From Chionoecetes opilio (Eukaryota > Arthropoda > Malacostraca > Decapoda > Majidae): a stretch of 64,000 nt of DNA. The stretch covers positions 1-64,000 of the forward strand of contig JACEEZ010022505.1 of the NCBI GenBank assembly GCA_016584305.1. Reading direction: 5' to 3'. Both the position numbers and the translations under genes were made by a program. The number at the start of each line of letters is the position of its first letter. Position 1 is the first letter of the stretch. Below the pieces are notes generated by a model. It was not told the DNA's origin. It made no database searches and saw only the letters and a program-made list of their open reading frames with translations. Positions 37,901 through 51,100 of the stretch are shown one piece after another.

Positions 37901-40900
37901 CATACATTAAGATAATAATAGAAGAGACGGAGGTTATTTCATTGTGATATAACTGATATTGCAAGCGTTTTTTCCATAGTTTCTTGTAAAACTGTAGCGT
38001 TATTGTATATATACAAGTAGCTTTACTTATCATATTGCTATAACCATAAAGTAGTGTTTTCAAATGATTTTAGGTAGTTATCAGTGTATATAGCTATTTT
38101 CCTACAGATTGAACGTATAGAAATCCTCTTTTCAGAATCACTTCTGCACCTATGAGTAGCTTAAATTATATTAAGGCTATTAAAGAGAAGAGTAAAAGAG
38201 GTTATTATTGTGATATAACGGTATATGCAAGCGTTTTTGTCATAGTTTCTTCTAAAATGTAGAGTTATTGTATATATACATGTAGTTTTACCTATCATAT
38301 TGCTATAAACCCATAAAAGTAGTGGTTTTAATGATATTAGGTATTTATCAGGTGATATATAGGCGTTTTCTACAAAATTGAAAGTATACAATCCTTTTTT
38401 TAGAAAATTTGCACCTATACGTAGTTACATACATTAAGCTAATAGTAGAAGAGTAAGAGGTTATTTATTGTGATATAAACGGTATATGCAAGCGTTTTTA
38501 TAGTTTCTTGTAAACTGTAGCGTTATTGTATATCTTACAAGTAGCTTTACTTATCAGATTGCTATAAACCATAGAAGTAGTGTTTTCCATGATATTAGCT
38601 ATTATCGGTGTATATAGCTGTTTTCCTACAAATTGAAGTATAATTCTTTTTTTAGAATAATTGGCACCCTATAAGTAGCTTTACATTACAATTAAGCATT
38701 AAAATAGAAGAGTAGGAGGGTTTATTTTTCTTGTGATATAACGGTATATGCAAGCATTTTCATAGTTTCTTGTAAAACTGTAGCGTAATTGTATAATATA
38801 ATGTCAGTTTTATTATAATATTGATATAAAACCCATAAAAATGTAGTGTTTTAATGAATATTAGGTATTTATCGGTGATATATAGCTGTTTTCTACAATT
38901 GAAGTATACAATCCTTTTTTTAGAATTTTAATGCACCTTAAGTAGCACTACTAACATTACATTAAAGCTATTGAAATAGAGAAGTAAGAGGTTATTTATT
39001 GTGATATAATGGTATATTGCAAGCGTTTTGATAGTTTTAGTTAAACTGTACGTATTGCTATATATACAAGTAGTTTTACTTATATATTGCTTATAAACCA
39101 TAAAAGTAGTGTTTCAATGAATTAGGTATTTCCGGTGATACTATAGCTGTTTACCTAAAAATTGAAGTATACAATCATTTTTGTAGGAATAATTGCCCCT
39201 ATAAGTAGCTTTAAATTACATTTAAGCTAATAAGTAGAAGAGGTAAGAGGTTATTTATTGTGAATATAACGGTATATTGCAAGCGTTTTTAAATAGTTTA
39301 TTGTAAAACTGTAGCGTTATTGTATATAACAAGCGTTTTACTTATTCATATTGCTATTAAACCCATAAAATGTAGGTTTTCAATGATTTAGCTAGTTATC
39401 AGTGATATATAAGCTGTTTTTCTCACCAAATTGAAGTATAAAATCTTTTTTTTAAATAATTTGCCACCTATTAAGTAGTTACATTACATTAAGCTATTAC
39501 TAGAAGAAATTAAAAGGTCATTTATTGTGTATAAACGTAGATTCCAAGCGTTTTCATAGTTTTCTGTAAACAAAGGTAGCCTTATGTATATATACAAAGG
39601 AGTTTATACTTATTCTAAGACTATAAACCAATAAATGTAGTGTTTTCAATTATATTAGCTATTTATCGGTGATATATAGCGGTTTCCTACAAATTGAAGT
39701 AAATAAAAATCCTCTTTTTCGAATAATGTGCACCCATAAGTAGTACATTACATTAAAGCTATTAAACAGAAGATACAGAGGTTATTATTGTGATATATGG
39801 TATATTCAAGCGTTTTGAGAGTTTATGTAAACTGTAGCGTTATTGTATATATACAAGTAGTTGTACTTATCATATGGCTATAAAAACCCATAAAATGTAG
39901 TGTTTCAATGATATTAGCTAGTTATCTGTGAATATAGCTGTTTTCCTATTTATTGAAAGTATAAAAATCCTCTTTTTCGAATAATTTGCACCTATAAGTA
40001 GCTTTACATTACATAAGCTAGTTAAATAGGAGGAGTAAGCGTTTATTTAATGTGATATAACGTATATTGCAAGCGTTTGTCCATAGTTTTTTACACTGTA
40101 GCGTTATTGTATATATACCAAGTAGTTTTACTTCATTATTGCTATAACCCATAATCAATGTAGTGTTTCAATGATTTTAGCTAGTATCCGTGATATATAA
40201 ACTGTTTTCCTCAATATTGATGTAAAAATCCTTTTTTTAGAATTAAATGTGCAACCTATAAGTAGCTAACATTACCATTAAGCTATTAAATAGAAGAGAA
40301 GATATTATTTATTGTGATATAACGGATTTGCAAAGAGTTTTTCATAGTTTCTTGTAAACTGTAGCGTTGTGTACTATACTACAAGTAGTTGTACGTATCC
40401 TAATGCTATAAACCATATCAATGTAGTGTTTAATTATATTAGCTATGTTTATCGGTGATATATAGCTGTTTTCCCTACAAATTGAAGTTATAAAATCCCT
40501 TTTTCGATATAATTTGACCTATAAGTAGGCTTACATTACATTAAACTATTAAATAGAGGAGTAAAGCGAGGTTATTTATTTGTGATATAACCGGTATATG
40601 GCAGCGTTTTTCATAGTTCTTGTAAAAACCGTAGCGTTTCTGTATATACAAGTAGTTTTATTTATTCATCTTGCCTATAAAAACTAGTCAACTGTAGTGT
40701 TTTCAATTATATATGCTCATTATCGGTGATATATAGCTGTTTTCCTACATATTGAAGTATAAAATCCCTTTTTAGAATTAAATTTGCACTGTAAGTAGCT
40801 TAATTACATTAGCGATTAATAGAAAATAAGAGGTTATTTTATTGTGATATAAACGGTATATTGCAAGCGTTTTCCTAGTTTGTCTAAACTGTAGCGTTAT

Positions 40901-43900
40901 TGTATATATAAAAGTAGTTTACTATACTATATTGCTATAAATCCATAAAAAGTAGTGTTCAATGATTTTAGCTCGTTATCAGTGATATATAGTGTTTTCC
41001 TACCAAATTTGAAGTAGACAATCCTCTTTTAGAAAAATTTGCACTATAAGTAGCTTACATACATTAAGCTATTTTTTAAATAGAAGAGTCATAGGTTCGT
41101 TATTTTATATAACGGATATTGCAAGCGTTTCATCGTTTCTTGTAAACTGTAGCGTTATTGTATAGTACAAGTAGTTTTTACTTATCATATTGCTATAAAC
41201 CCATAAAAAGTAGTGTTTTCAATGATATTAGTATTTATCGGTGATATATAGCTGTTTCCTACAAATGAAGTTATCACAATCCTATTTTGACTAATTTGAC
41301 ACCAATAAGTAGATTACATTACATTAAGCTAATAAATAGAAGAGTAAGAGGTATGTATTGTGAATAACGGTATATTGCAAGCGTTTTTCATAGTTTAATG
41401 TAAAAAACTGTAGCGTTATTGTAATATACAAGTATTTTTACTTATCCATTGCTATAAAACCCAATACAATGTAGTGTTTTCAAGGATATTAGCTATTTAT
41501 CCGGGGATAATAGCTGTTTTCCTGACAAACTGTTTTTCAGTATAAAATCCTCTTTTTAGAATAATTTGCACCATATAAGTAGGCTGACAGTACATTAAGC
41601 ATAATAAATAAAGAGAAGAGGTTATTTATTGTGATTAACGGTATATTGCAAGCGTTTTTCATTAGTTCTTCTAAACTGTAGCGTATGTATATATACAAGT
41701 AGTTTTACTTATTATATTGCTATAAACCCAAAAAATGTAGTGTTTCAATGATTTTATATAGTTATCTGTGATATATAGCTGGTTTTCTACAAATTGAAGT
41801 ATAAAATCCTTTTTTTAGAATTAATTTGCACTCTTCCTATAAGTAGGCAAACATTACATTAAAGCATTAATAGAAGAGTAAGAGGTTCATTTATTGTGAT
41901 ATAACGGTATATTTGCAAGCGTTTTTCTAGTTTCCTGTAAACTGTAGCGTTATTGTATATATCCCACAAAAGTGTTTACTATCCTAATGCTATAAACCCA
42001 TAAAATGTAGGTTTTCAATTATATTAGCTATTATCGTGAGATATAGCTGTTTTTCCTTACACAATTTGAAGTATAAAAATCCTCTTGTTCGAGTAATTTG
42101 CACCTATAAGTAGTTTACATTACATTAAGCTATTAAATAGAGAGTAGAGGTTATTTTTATTGTGATAAACGGTATATTGCAAGCGTTTTTCATAGTTTCT
42201 TTGTAAACCGTAGCGTTTTTGTATATAGACACAGAGTTTGACTTATCATATTGCCTATAACAACCATAAAATGTAGTGTTTCAATGATATTAGCTATTTA
42301 TCGGATGATTATATAGCTGTGTTCTACCAAATGAGTATACAATCCATTTTTTAGAATAATTGCAAAGTTTAAGTAGCTTAATTGCATTAAGCTAATAAAT
42401 AGAAAAGTAATGAGGTTATTATTGTGGATATAACGGTCAATTGCAAGCGTTTTTCATAGTTTATTGTAAACTGTAGCGTTATGTGTATATATACAAGTAG
42501 CTTTACTTATCATATTGCTATAAACACATTAGAAGGTAGTGTTTTCAATGATATTAGCTATTTTATCGGTTAATATAGCTTTTCCTACAAATGATGTATA
42601 AATTCTTTTTTTTAAGAATATTTGCACCTATACAAGTAAGCCTTAATTACAGTTAGAGCGTATTCAAATAGAAGAGTAGGAGGTTATATTATTTATAATG
42701 ATAACGGTATATTGCAAGCATTTTTCATAGTTTCTTTGTAAACTGTAGAGTTATGTATATAACAAGTAGTGTTACTATCATATGCTATAAACCCATAAAA
42801 TGTAGGTTGTCAATGATTATTAGGTATTTATCGGTGATATATAGGTGTTTTCCTACAAATGAAGTACAATCCGGTTTAGAATAATTGCCAACTATAAGTA
42901 AGCTTACATAAACATTAAGCCAATTAAATAGAAGAGTAAGAGGTTATTTATTGTGATTATAACGGTATATGCAAGCGTTTTTCCTAGTTTCTGTAAATGT
43001 AGGTTATTGTATATATACAAGTAGTTTGACTTATCATATTGGTATAACCATAAAATGTAGTGTTTCAATGATATTAGTATTATCCCCCCCCTGTGATATA
43101 TAGCTGTTTGTCCTAAATATTGAAGTATAAAATCCTCTTTTTAGAATAATTTGCACCTATAAGTAGCTTACATTACCTTAGCTATTAAATAGACGAGCAA
43201 GAGGTTATTTGTGTGATATAACGTATATTGCAAGCGTTTTTCATAGTTTGTTCTAAACTGTAAGTGTTATTGTATATACAATAGTTTTACTTACTATATG
43301 CTATAAATCCATAAAATGTAGTGTCTCAATGATTTAGCTAATATTATCCGTGATAGCTAGCGTTTTCCTACACAAAATTGACGTATAAAATTCTCTTTTT
43401 AGAATAATTTGCACAGTAAGTAGAATTACCTGACATAAGGCTATTAATAGAAGAGTAAGAGGTTTATTTATTGTGATATAACGGTATATTGCAAGCGTTT
43501 TCATAGTTTCTTGTAAAACTGTAGGTATTGTATACTATACAAAGTAGTTTACTTATAAATATGCTATAAACCCATAAAATGTAGGTATTTCAATGATATT
43601 AGCTATTTATCGGTGATATATAGCTGGTTATTTCCTACAAATGAAGATATACAATCTATTTTTGAATAATTTGCACCAATAAGTAGCTTACATTTACATT
43701 AAGCTAATAAATAGTAGAGTAAGAGGTTATTTATTTGATATAACGGTATATTGCAAGCGTTTTTCATAGTTAATGTAAACTGTTTTAGGCGGGGTTTTTT
43801 TTATTTGCTATATATACAGTAGTTTTACTTATCCTATTGTATAAACCCATAAAATGTAGTGTTTTCAATGATATTAGCTATTTATCGGTGATATATAGCT

Positions 43901-46900
43901 GTTTCCTACAAATTGAAGTATACATCCTTTTTTTGGAATAATTTGACATTAAGTAGCTTACATTCATTTAAGCTAATAACTAGAAGGAGTAACGAGGTTA
44001 TTTATTGTGATTATAACGGTATATTGCAAGCGTTTTCATAGTTCTTGTTAACTGTAGCGTTATTGTATATATACAAGTATAGTTTAATGATCTAATGCTA
44101 TAAACCATAAAATGTGGGTTTTCAATTATATTAGCTATTTATCGGTGATATATAGCTGTTTTCCTACAAATGAAGTATAAAATTCCTCTTTTTCGATAAT
44201 TTGCACCTATAAGTAGTTTTACATACATTAAGCAGGGGGTTTTTGGGGGTATTAAAATAGAGGAGTAAAGAGGTTATTTATTGTGATATAACGGTATACT
44301 GACAAGCGTTTTTCATGAGTTTCTTGTTACAACCGTAGCGTTATTGTATATATACAAGTATTTTTACTTTATTCCTATTGCTATAAAACCATAAAATGTA
44401 GTGTTTTCAATGATATTAGCTATTTATCGGTGATATATAAGCTGTTTTCTCCAAATTGAAGTATAAAATTCTTTTTTTAGAATTAATTTGCACCTCTAAG
44501 TAGATTACCATTAAAATTCAGCTATAAATCGAGAGTAGGGGTTATTTATTGTGATATACGGTATATTGCAAGCATTTTTTAGTTCTTGTAAACTATAGCG
44601 TTTATTGTATAATATACTAAGTAGTTTTACTTATCATATTGCTATAAACCCATAAAATGTAGTATTTTCAATGATATTAGCCTATTTATCGTGATATACA
44701 GCTGTTTTCTACAAATTGAAGTATACAATCCTCTTTTTGAATAATTTGCACCAATAAGTAGCTACATTACATTAAAACTAATAATAGAAGAGTAAGAGGT
44801 GTATTTATTGTGATATAACGGTATATTGCAAGCGGTTTTCATAGTTAATGAAACTGTAGCGTTTTGTATATATAAGGTAGTTTACTTATCCTATTCGCTA
44901 TAAACCATTAACATGTAGTGTTTTCAATGATATTAGTCTATTTTATCGGTGATATATAGCGGTTTTTCTTAAAATGAAGTATAAAATCTCCTTTTTAGCA
45001 TAATTTGCCACCTATAAGTAGCTTACATACATAAGCTATTAAATAAAGAAGTAAGAGTTTATTTATTGTGATATAACGGATATTACAAGCGTTTTTCATA
45101 GTTTCTTCTAAACTGTAACGCGTTATTGTTATATACAAGTAGTTTATTATGAATTGCTATAAACCCATAAAAATGTAGTGTTTTCCAATGATTTTAGCTA
45201 GTTATCTGTGATATATAGCTGTTTTCCTACAAATTGAAGTATAAAATCCTTTTTTTAGAATAATTTGGCCACCTATAAGTAGTTACATTACATTAAGCTA
45301 TAAATAGAGGAGTAAGAGGTTATTTATTGTGATATAACGGTATATTGCAAGCGTTTTTCATAGTTTAATGTAAACTGCTAGGCGTTATAATGTATATTTA
45401 ATAAACAAAAAAAAAAGGGGGTCGTTTTACTATCCTATTGCTATAAACCCATAAAATGTAGGGTTTTAATGATATTAGCTATGTATCGGTGATATATAGC
45501 TTTTTCTACAAATTGAACGTATAAATCTGTTTTTAGAACTAATTTTTACATATAAGTAGCTTACATTACATTAAGCTATTAAATAAAAGAGTAAGAGGTT
45601 ATGTATTGTGATATAACGGTATATTGCAAGCGTTTTTCATAGTTTCTTGTAAACTGTAAGCGTTTAATTTGTAATATACAAGTAGTTTTTTTACTTAGTA
45701 ATTGCAATAAACCCATAAAAATGTAGTGTTTTCAATGATTTTAGCTTAGTTATCTGTGATATATTAGCTGTTTTCTCTACAATTGAAAGTATAAAATCTT
45801 GTTTTAGAATAATTTGCACCTATAAGTATTAACATTACAATTAAGCTATTAAATAGAAGCGTAAGAGGTTATTTACTTGTGATATAACGGTATATTGCAG
45901 CGTTTTTATAGTTCTTGTACACTGTAGCGTTATTGAGATATACAAGTAGGTTTTACTTAATATATTGCTATAAATACATAAAATGTAGTGCTTGTCAAGG
46001 ATTTAGCTCGTTATCAGTGAATATTGTGTTTTCCTACAAATTGAAGTATGAAAATCCTCTTTAAGATATTTGACACCTATAAATAGCTTACATTACATTA
46101 AGCTATTAAATAGGAGGAGTAAGAGGTTATTTTATGTGAGATAACGGTATAATTGCAGCGTTTCATAGTTCTTGTAAACTGTAGGTTATGTATATATACA
46201 AGTAGTTTTACTTATCATATTGCTATAAAACCCCATAAAAGTAGTGTTTCAATGATATTAGCCTATTATCGGTGATATATAGCTGTTTCCACAAATTGAA
46301 TTATACAATCCTATTTTGAATAATTTGCACCAATTAAAGTAGCTTACATTACATGAAGTATAAATAGAAGAGTAAGGAGGTTATTTATTGTGATATAACG
46401 GTATATTGCAAGCGTTTTTCATAGTTTCTTGTAAACTGTAGCGTTATTGTATATATACAAGTAGTTTTACTATCATATTGCTATAAACCCATAAAATGTA
46501 GTGTTTTTAATGATATTAGGTATTTATCGGTGATATATAGCTGTTTTCCTACAAATTGAAGTATACAACCCTTTTTTTAGAAAAATTTTGGGCACCTAAA
46601 AGTAGCTTACATTACATTAAGCTAATAAATAAAAGAAAGAGGTTATTTATTGTGATAAATTTGTATATTGCAAGCGTTTTTAAAATATTTTCCTTGGAAA
46701 CAAAGGCTTTATTTTTATAATCCAAGTTTTTTACTTTTTATATTGCTAAAAACCCCTAAATGTAGTGTTTTCAATGTTTTCTTAGTTATCATAAATTTAA
46801 GCAAATTTTTCCACAAATTGAAGTATAAAATCCTTTTTTTTAGAAAAATTTTTGCACCTTTTAGTAGCTTAAATTATTTTTAACCCTTTTAAAGGAAAGA

Positions 46901-47361
46901 GAAAGAGGTTTTTATTGTGATATAAGGTTTTGAAAAGCGTTTTTAATATTTTTCTTCAAAAAACTGAGCGTTATTTTTATATATCCAATTTATTTTTAAA
47001 CCCCTTCAATATTGCTAAAACCCCAAAAAAATGTAGGGGTTTTTTAAATGATTTTTAGGTTTTTATCGTGATATATACGTTTTCCTAAAAATTTGAAGTT
47101 TTAAAAATTTTTTTTTTTTTTTAGAAAAATTTGCACCTTAGTAGCTTCCATTACTTAAGTAAAAATAGAAGATTAAGGGGTTTTTTATTGTGATATAAGT
47201 ATATTCCCAAGGGGTTTTCTATTTTTCTTGAAAACTGTACTTTTTGGATATATACAAGTATTTTTAAATTTATCATTTTGCTAAAAAACCCAAAAAAGGT
47301 GTGTTTTCAATGATTTTACTATTTTATCAGTGACGATTTTTTTTTTCTTCTCCAAATTGAA
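34926..47361. repeat. Satellite segment 7, scattered indels
   Basis: About 47 monomers, mostly with one-base indels; a short clean stretch occurs at about 46370-46560. F monomers are visible at about 36470, 40400, 41980 and 44090; K cassettes at about 40880 and 43250; T types at about 38165 and 46870. At 36820 and 44470 an H-like monomer (AAAATTCTTTTTTT, GCAAGCATTTT) follows F without an intervening G. Minus-strand open frames at 35718-35969, 37869-38063 and 38161-38391 are chance readings of the repeat. Confidence 0.9.
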
Positions 47362-47967
47362 GTATATGTTTTATATCTTTAGCAAAATAGCTTTTTATAT
47401 TTGCTAAAACTATATTTTAAAAAATTTAAAGCTAAAAAATGTTTTTATCAAGAAATTTAGATACCCAATTTAAAAATCTTAAAAACAATTTTTTTTTCCG
47501 GGTATTTTAATGTTTTTTTGGAAAGGCTAAATAAGGTCAAAATTTTAAAAAATTCACCCACTTTTACAAAATTTAAATTTAACAATGTTAGAGCAAACAA
47601 TAGTTTTTTTCCCATGAAATTTAGGTTCATTTTTTTAAATCTTAAAAAAACAATTTTTTTCCCAATTTTTTTTAATGTATTTTAAAAAAGCCTAAAAAAG
47701 TCAAAATTTAACATTTTTCGCATTTTTTTACAAAAACTATTTTTTAAAAATATTTTTAGTTTAAAAATATTTTTTTTTGTAAAAAAAATTTTATGTATAA
47801 ATTTTATTCTTAAAAACAACTTTTTTTCAAGTTTTTTAATGTATTTATAAAGGGCTAAAAACGGGAAAATTACATTATTCAGCCCTTTTTTTGATAAAGG
47901 AAAATTTAAAATTTGGGGGGGAAATTTTAAATTGTTTTTTGTTAGAAATTACTATTTTAAACTACGT
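47362..47967. repeat. Array insert C, built of about 157 bp tandem units
   Basis: A homopolymer-inflated copy of inserts A and B. It enters after CAAATTGAAGTAT and leaves near ACTACGTAAACTTATA. Units start at about 47526, 47690 and 47853; the spacing of about 163 is stretched by inflated runs. The conserved 3' end TTCAGCCCTTT, TTTGATA and ACTATTTTAAACTAC is retained. Confidence 0.85.
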
Positions 47968-48130
47968 AAACTTATAAAAAGGAGTTTTTAGAAATCATAT
48001 TTTTAACCCCAATTTTATATTATCCCTGTTTTTTATATTTTTTTCTTAATTTTTGGTGTTTTTTCCTTAAAAGAAGGGGGAAATTTTCCTGGATGTAATG
48101 CATTATACCCTCCCAAAATTTTATTCTTTT
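47968..48130. repeat. Diverged satellite half-monomer after insert C
   Basis: The equivalent of 19369-19515 and 34770-34925, corrupted. TGGATGTAATGCATTATACC matches the CTGATGATAATGCATTATACC step of the other copies, and the following monomer again has ACAATTTGAAG. Confidence 0.75.
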
Positions 48131-51100
48131 CAAAGAAATTTTTGCTAGTTACGGTGATATATAAACGTTTTCCACAATTTGAAGTATACAATCCTTTTTT
48201 TAGAATAATTCACCTATAAATACTTACATACATTAAGCTAATAAAAAAGAAGAGTAAGGGTTTTTTTATTGTGATTAAAAACGGTATTTGCAAAAGGTTT
48301 TTTTAAGTTTCCTTGTAAACGGGAGCGTTATTGTATATTAAAGTAAATTTTACTTATTTTTTGTATAAAACCCTTTAAAAAGTAGTGTTTTCAATGATTT
48401 TTGTAGTTATCTTGATATATAGCTGTTTTTTCCCACAAAATTTAAGTATAAAAATCCTTTTTTTTTGAATAATTTTTCCCCCTTTTAAGTAGCTTTAAAA
48501 TTACATTAAGCTATTAAATTTTAAAGGGGTAAGGGTTTTTTATTGTGGGTATAACGGTATATTTCAAGCGTTTTTATAGTTTTTTTGAAAAGTAGCGTTA
48601 TTGTATATATCAAAATAAATTTTTCTTATATTTGCTATTTAAAACCTAAAATGTATTTTTTCCAATGATTTTTTGCTCGTTATCAGTGATATATAGGTTT
48701 TTTCCTACAAATTGAAGTAAAAAATCCTTTTTTTGAATAATTTGCACCTTAAGGAGCTTACATTACATTAAGCTTTAAAAAATAGAAGGGTAAGAGGTTT
48801 TTATTGTTTATATAAAGGTAAATTTTCAAACGTTTTTTTATAGTTTTTGTAAACTGTAGGTTTTTGTATATATACAAAAGTTTTTTCTTATTTTATTTCT
48901 ATAAAAACCCAAAAAAATGTTTGTATTTTTCCCAAAGATTTTTTGTTGTTATCATTTTATATAGCTATTTTTTCCCCACCCAAAATTTAAATATAGAAAA
49001 ACCCCTTTTTTGAAAAAATTTGGCACTATTAGTAGCTTTTAAATTTATATTTTAAACTATTAAAGGAAGAGGAAGAAAGGGTTTTTTAAATTTTGGGTTT
49101 TTAACGGTATAATTTTCAACGGGTTTTTTTAGTTTTTTCTAAACTTTTAGCGTTTTGTAGATAACATGTAGTTTTTATTCTATTGGGTAAAAAACCCATA
49201 AAATGTTTGTGTTTTTTTTAAATTTTTTAGGGATTTATCGGTTGAATATAGCTGTTTTCCTACAAAATTTAAGATACAATCCTTTTTTTTTGAATAATTT
49301 GACCCCATAAATAAGCTTACATTTTAAAAATTAAGCAATTAAAAAGAAGAGGGAAAGGTTTTTATTGTGATATAACTGTATATTGCAAGCGTTTTTTTAT
49401 AGTTTCTTGTAAACTGTAGCGTTTTGTTTTATATACAAGTAGTTTTACTTTCATATTTCTATAAAACCCCTAAAATTTTAGTGTTTTTTAATGATTTTTT
49501 AAATTAGTTATCATTTAAAATTTTAGCTATTTTCCTACAAAAGAAGTAAGGGAAAAAGAATCCTCTTTTTTGAATAATTTTCACCTATAATAGCTTACAT
49601 TACATTAAGCTAATAAAAAAAGGTTTAAAGGTTATTTTGTGATTTTAACGGGATATTGCAAGCGTTTTTCATAGTTTTTTTGTAAACGTAAACGTTATTT
49701 GTATATATACAAGTGGTTTTTCTTATCCTAATGCCCATAAAAAAACCCCTAAAATGTGTGTTTTCCCAAAGATATTTGGGATTTAAAAACGGGGATATAT
49801 TTGCTGTTTTCCTACAAAATTTTTGTATACAATTTCCTTTTTTTTGAATAATTTTCACCATAAGGGAGTTAAAAATTACAAATTTAAACTAAAAATAAAG
49901 AGTAAAAAGGTTATTTATTGTGAATAACCCGGGGGAATTTCAACGTTTTTAAAAGTTTCTTTTTAAACTGTAGCGTTATTGTATTTATACAAGTTTGTTT
50001 TTCTTAAATTTTTTGGATAAACCCCCCAAAAAGGAGTGTTTTCAATGATTTTAGCTAGTTTCAGTGATATTGGGGTGTTTTCCTACAAATTTAAGTATAA
50101 AAAACTTTTTTTTTGAAAAATTTGCACCATAAGTAAATTTTCATTAATTAAGCATTACATAGGAAAAATAAAGGTTTTTATTTTTTATATAAAAGTTTTT
50201 GCAAGCGTTTTTTTATAGGGTTTTTTGTAAAATGGGAGCGTTATTGTATATTTTACAAGTAGTTTTTTTTTATATATTTCCCATAAAACCCCAAAAAAGT
50301 AGTTTTTCAAGATTTTTGTTAGTTAACAGTGATTAATTAAAAAAAAGCTATTTTCCTACAAATTGAAGATAGAATCCTATTTTTTTAAAAAAATTTGCAC
50401 CAATAAGTTTGCTTTCATTACATTAAAACGAATAAATAGAAAAAGTAAGGGGTTTTTTATTGTTTTATATAACGGGAAAATTGCAAAACGTTTTTCATAG
50501 TTTAATGTAAAAATGTAGCGTTATTGTATATTTTAAAAAGTAGGTTTTTTCTTTTCCTATTTCTATTTAAAACCCAAAAAAATTTTAGTGTTTTCAATGA
50601 TATTACTTTTATCGGTGATATATTTGCTGTTTTTTCCCACAAATTGAAGTATAAAACCTGTTTTTTTAAAAATAATTTTTTTTCCTATAAGTACTTAAAA
50701 TTAAAAAACTATAAAAAAAAAAAGAGTAAGAGGTTATTTTTGTGATTTTAACGGTATAAATTTCAAGGTTTTTATATAGTTTTTTGTAAACTGTAGCGTT
50801 TTTTGTTTAAAACAAGTTTGTTTTACTTTTATATTGCTATAAACCCATAAAAAGTAGTGTTTTCAATGATTTTAGCTAGTTATCTGGATATATAGTGTTT
50901 TCCCTTTCAAATTTAAGTAAAAATCCTTTTTTTTTGAATAATTTGCACCTTTTAAGTAGCTAACATTACATTAAGCTATTAAATAGAAGGTAAGAGGTTA
51001 TTTATTGTGATAAAGGTATATTGCAAGCGTTTTCATAGTTTGTTCTAAACTGTAGTGTTTTTGGGATATATACAAGTAGGTTTTTCTTACTATAATTTCT

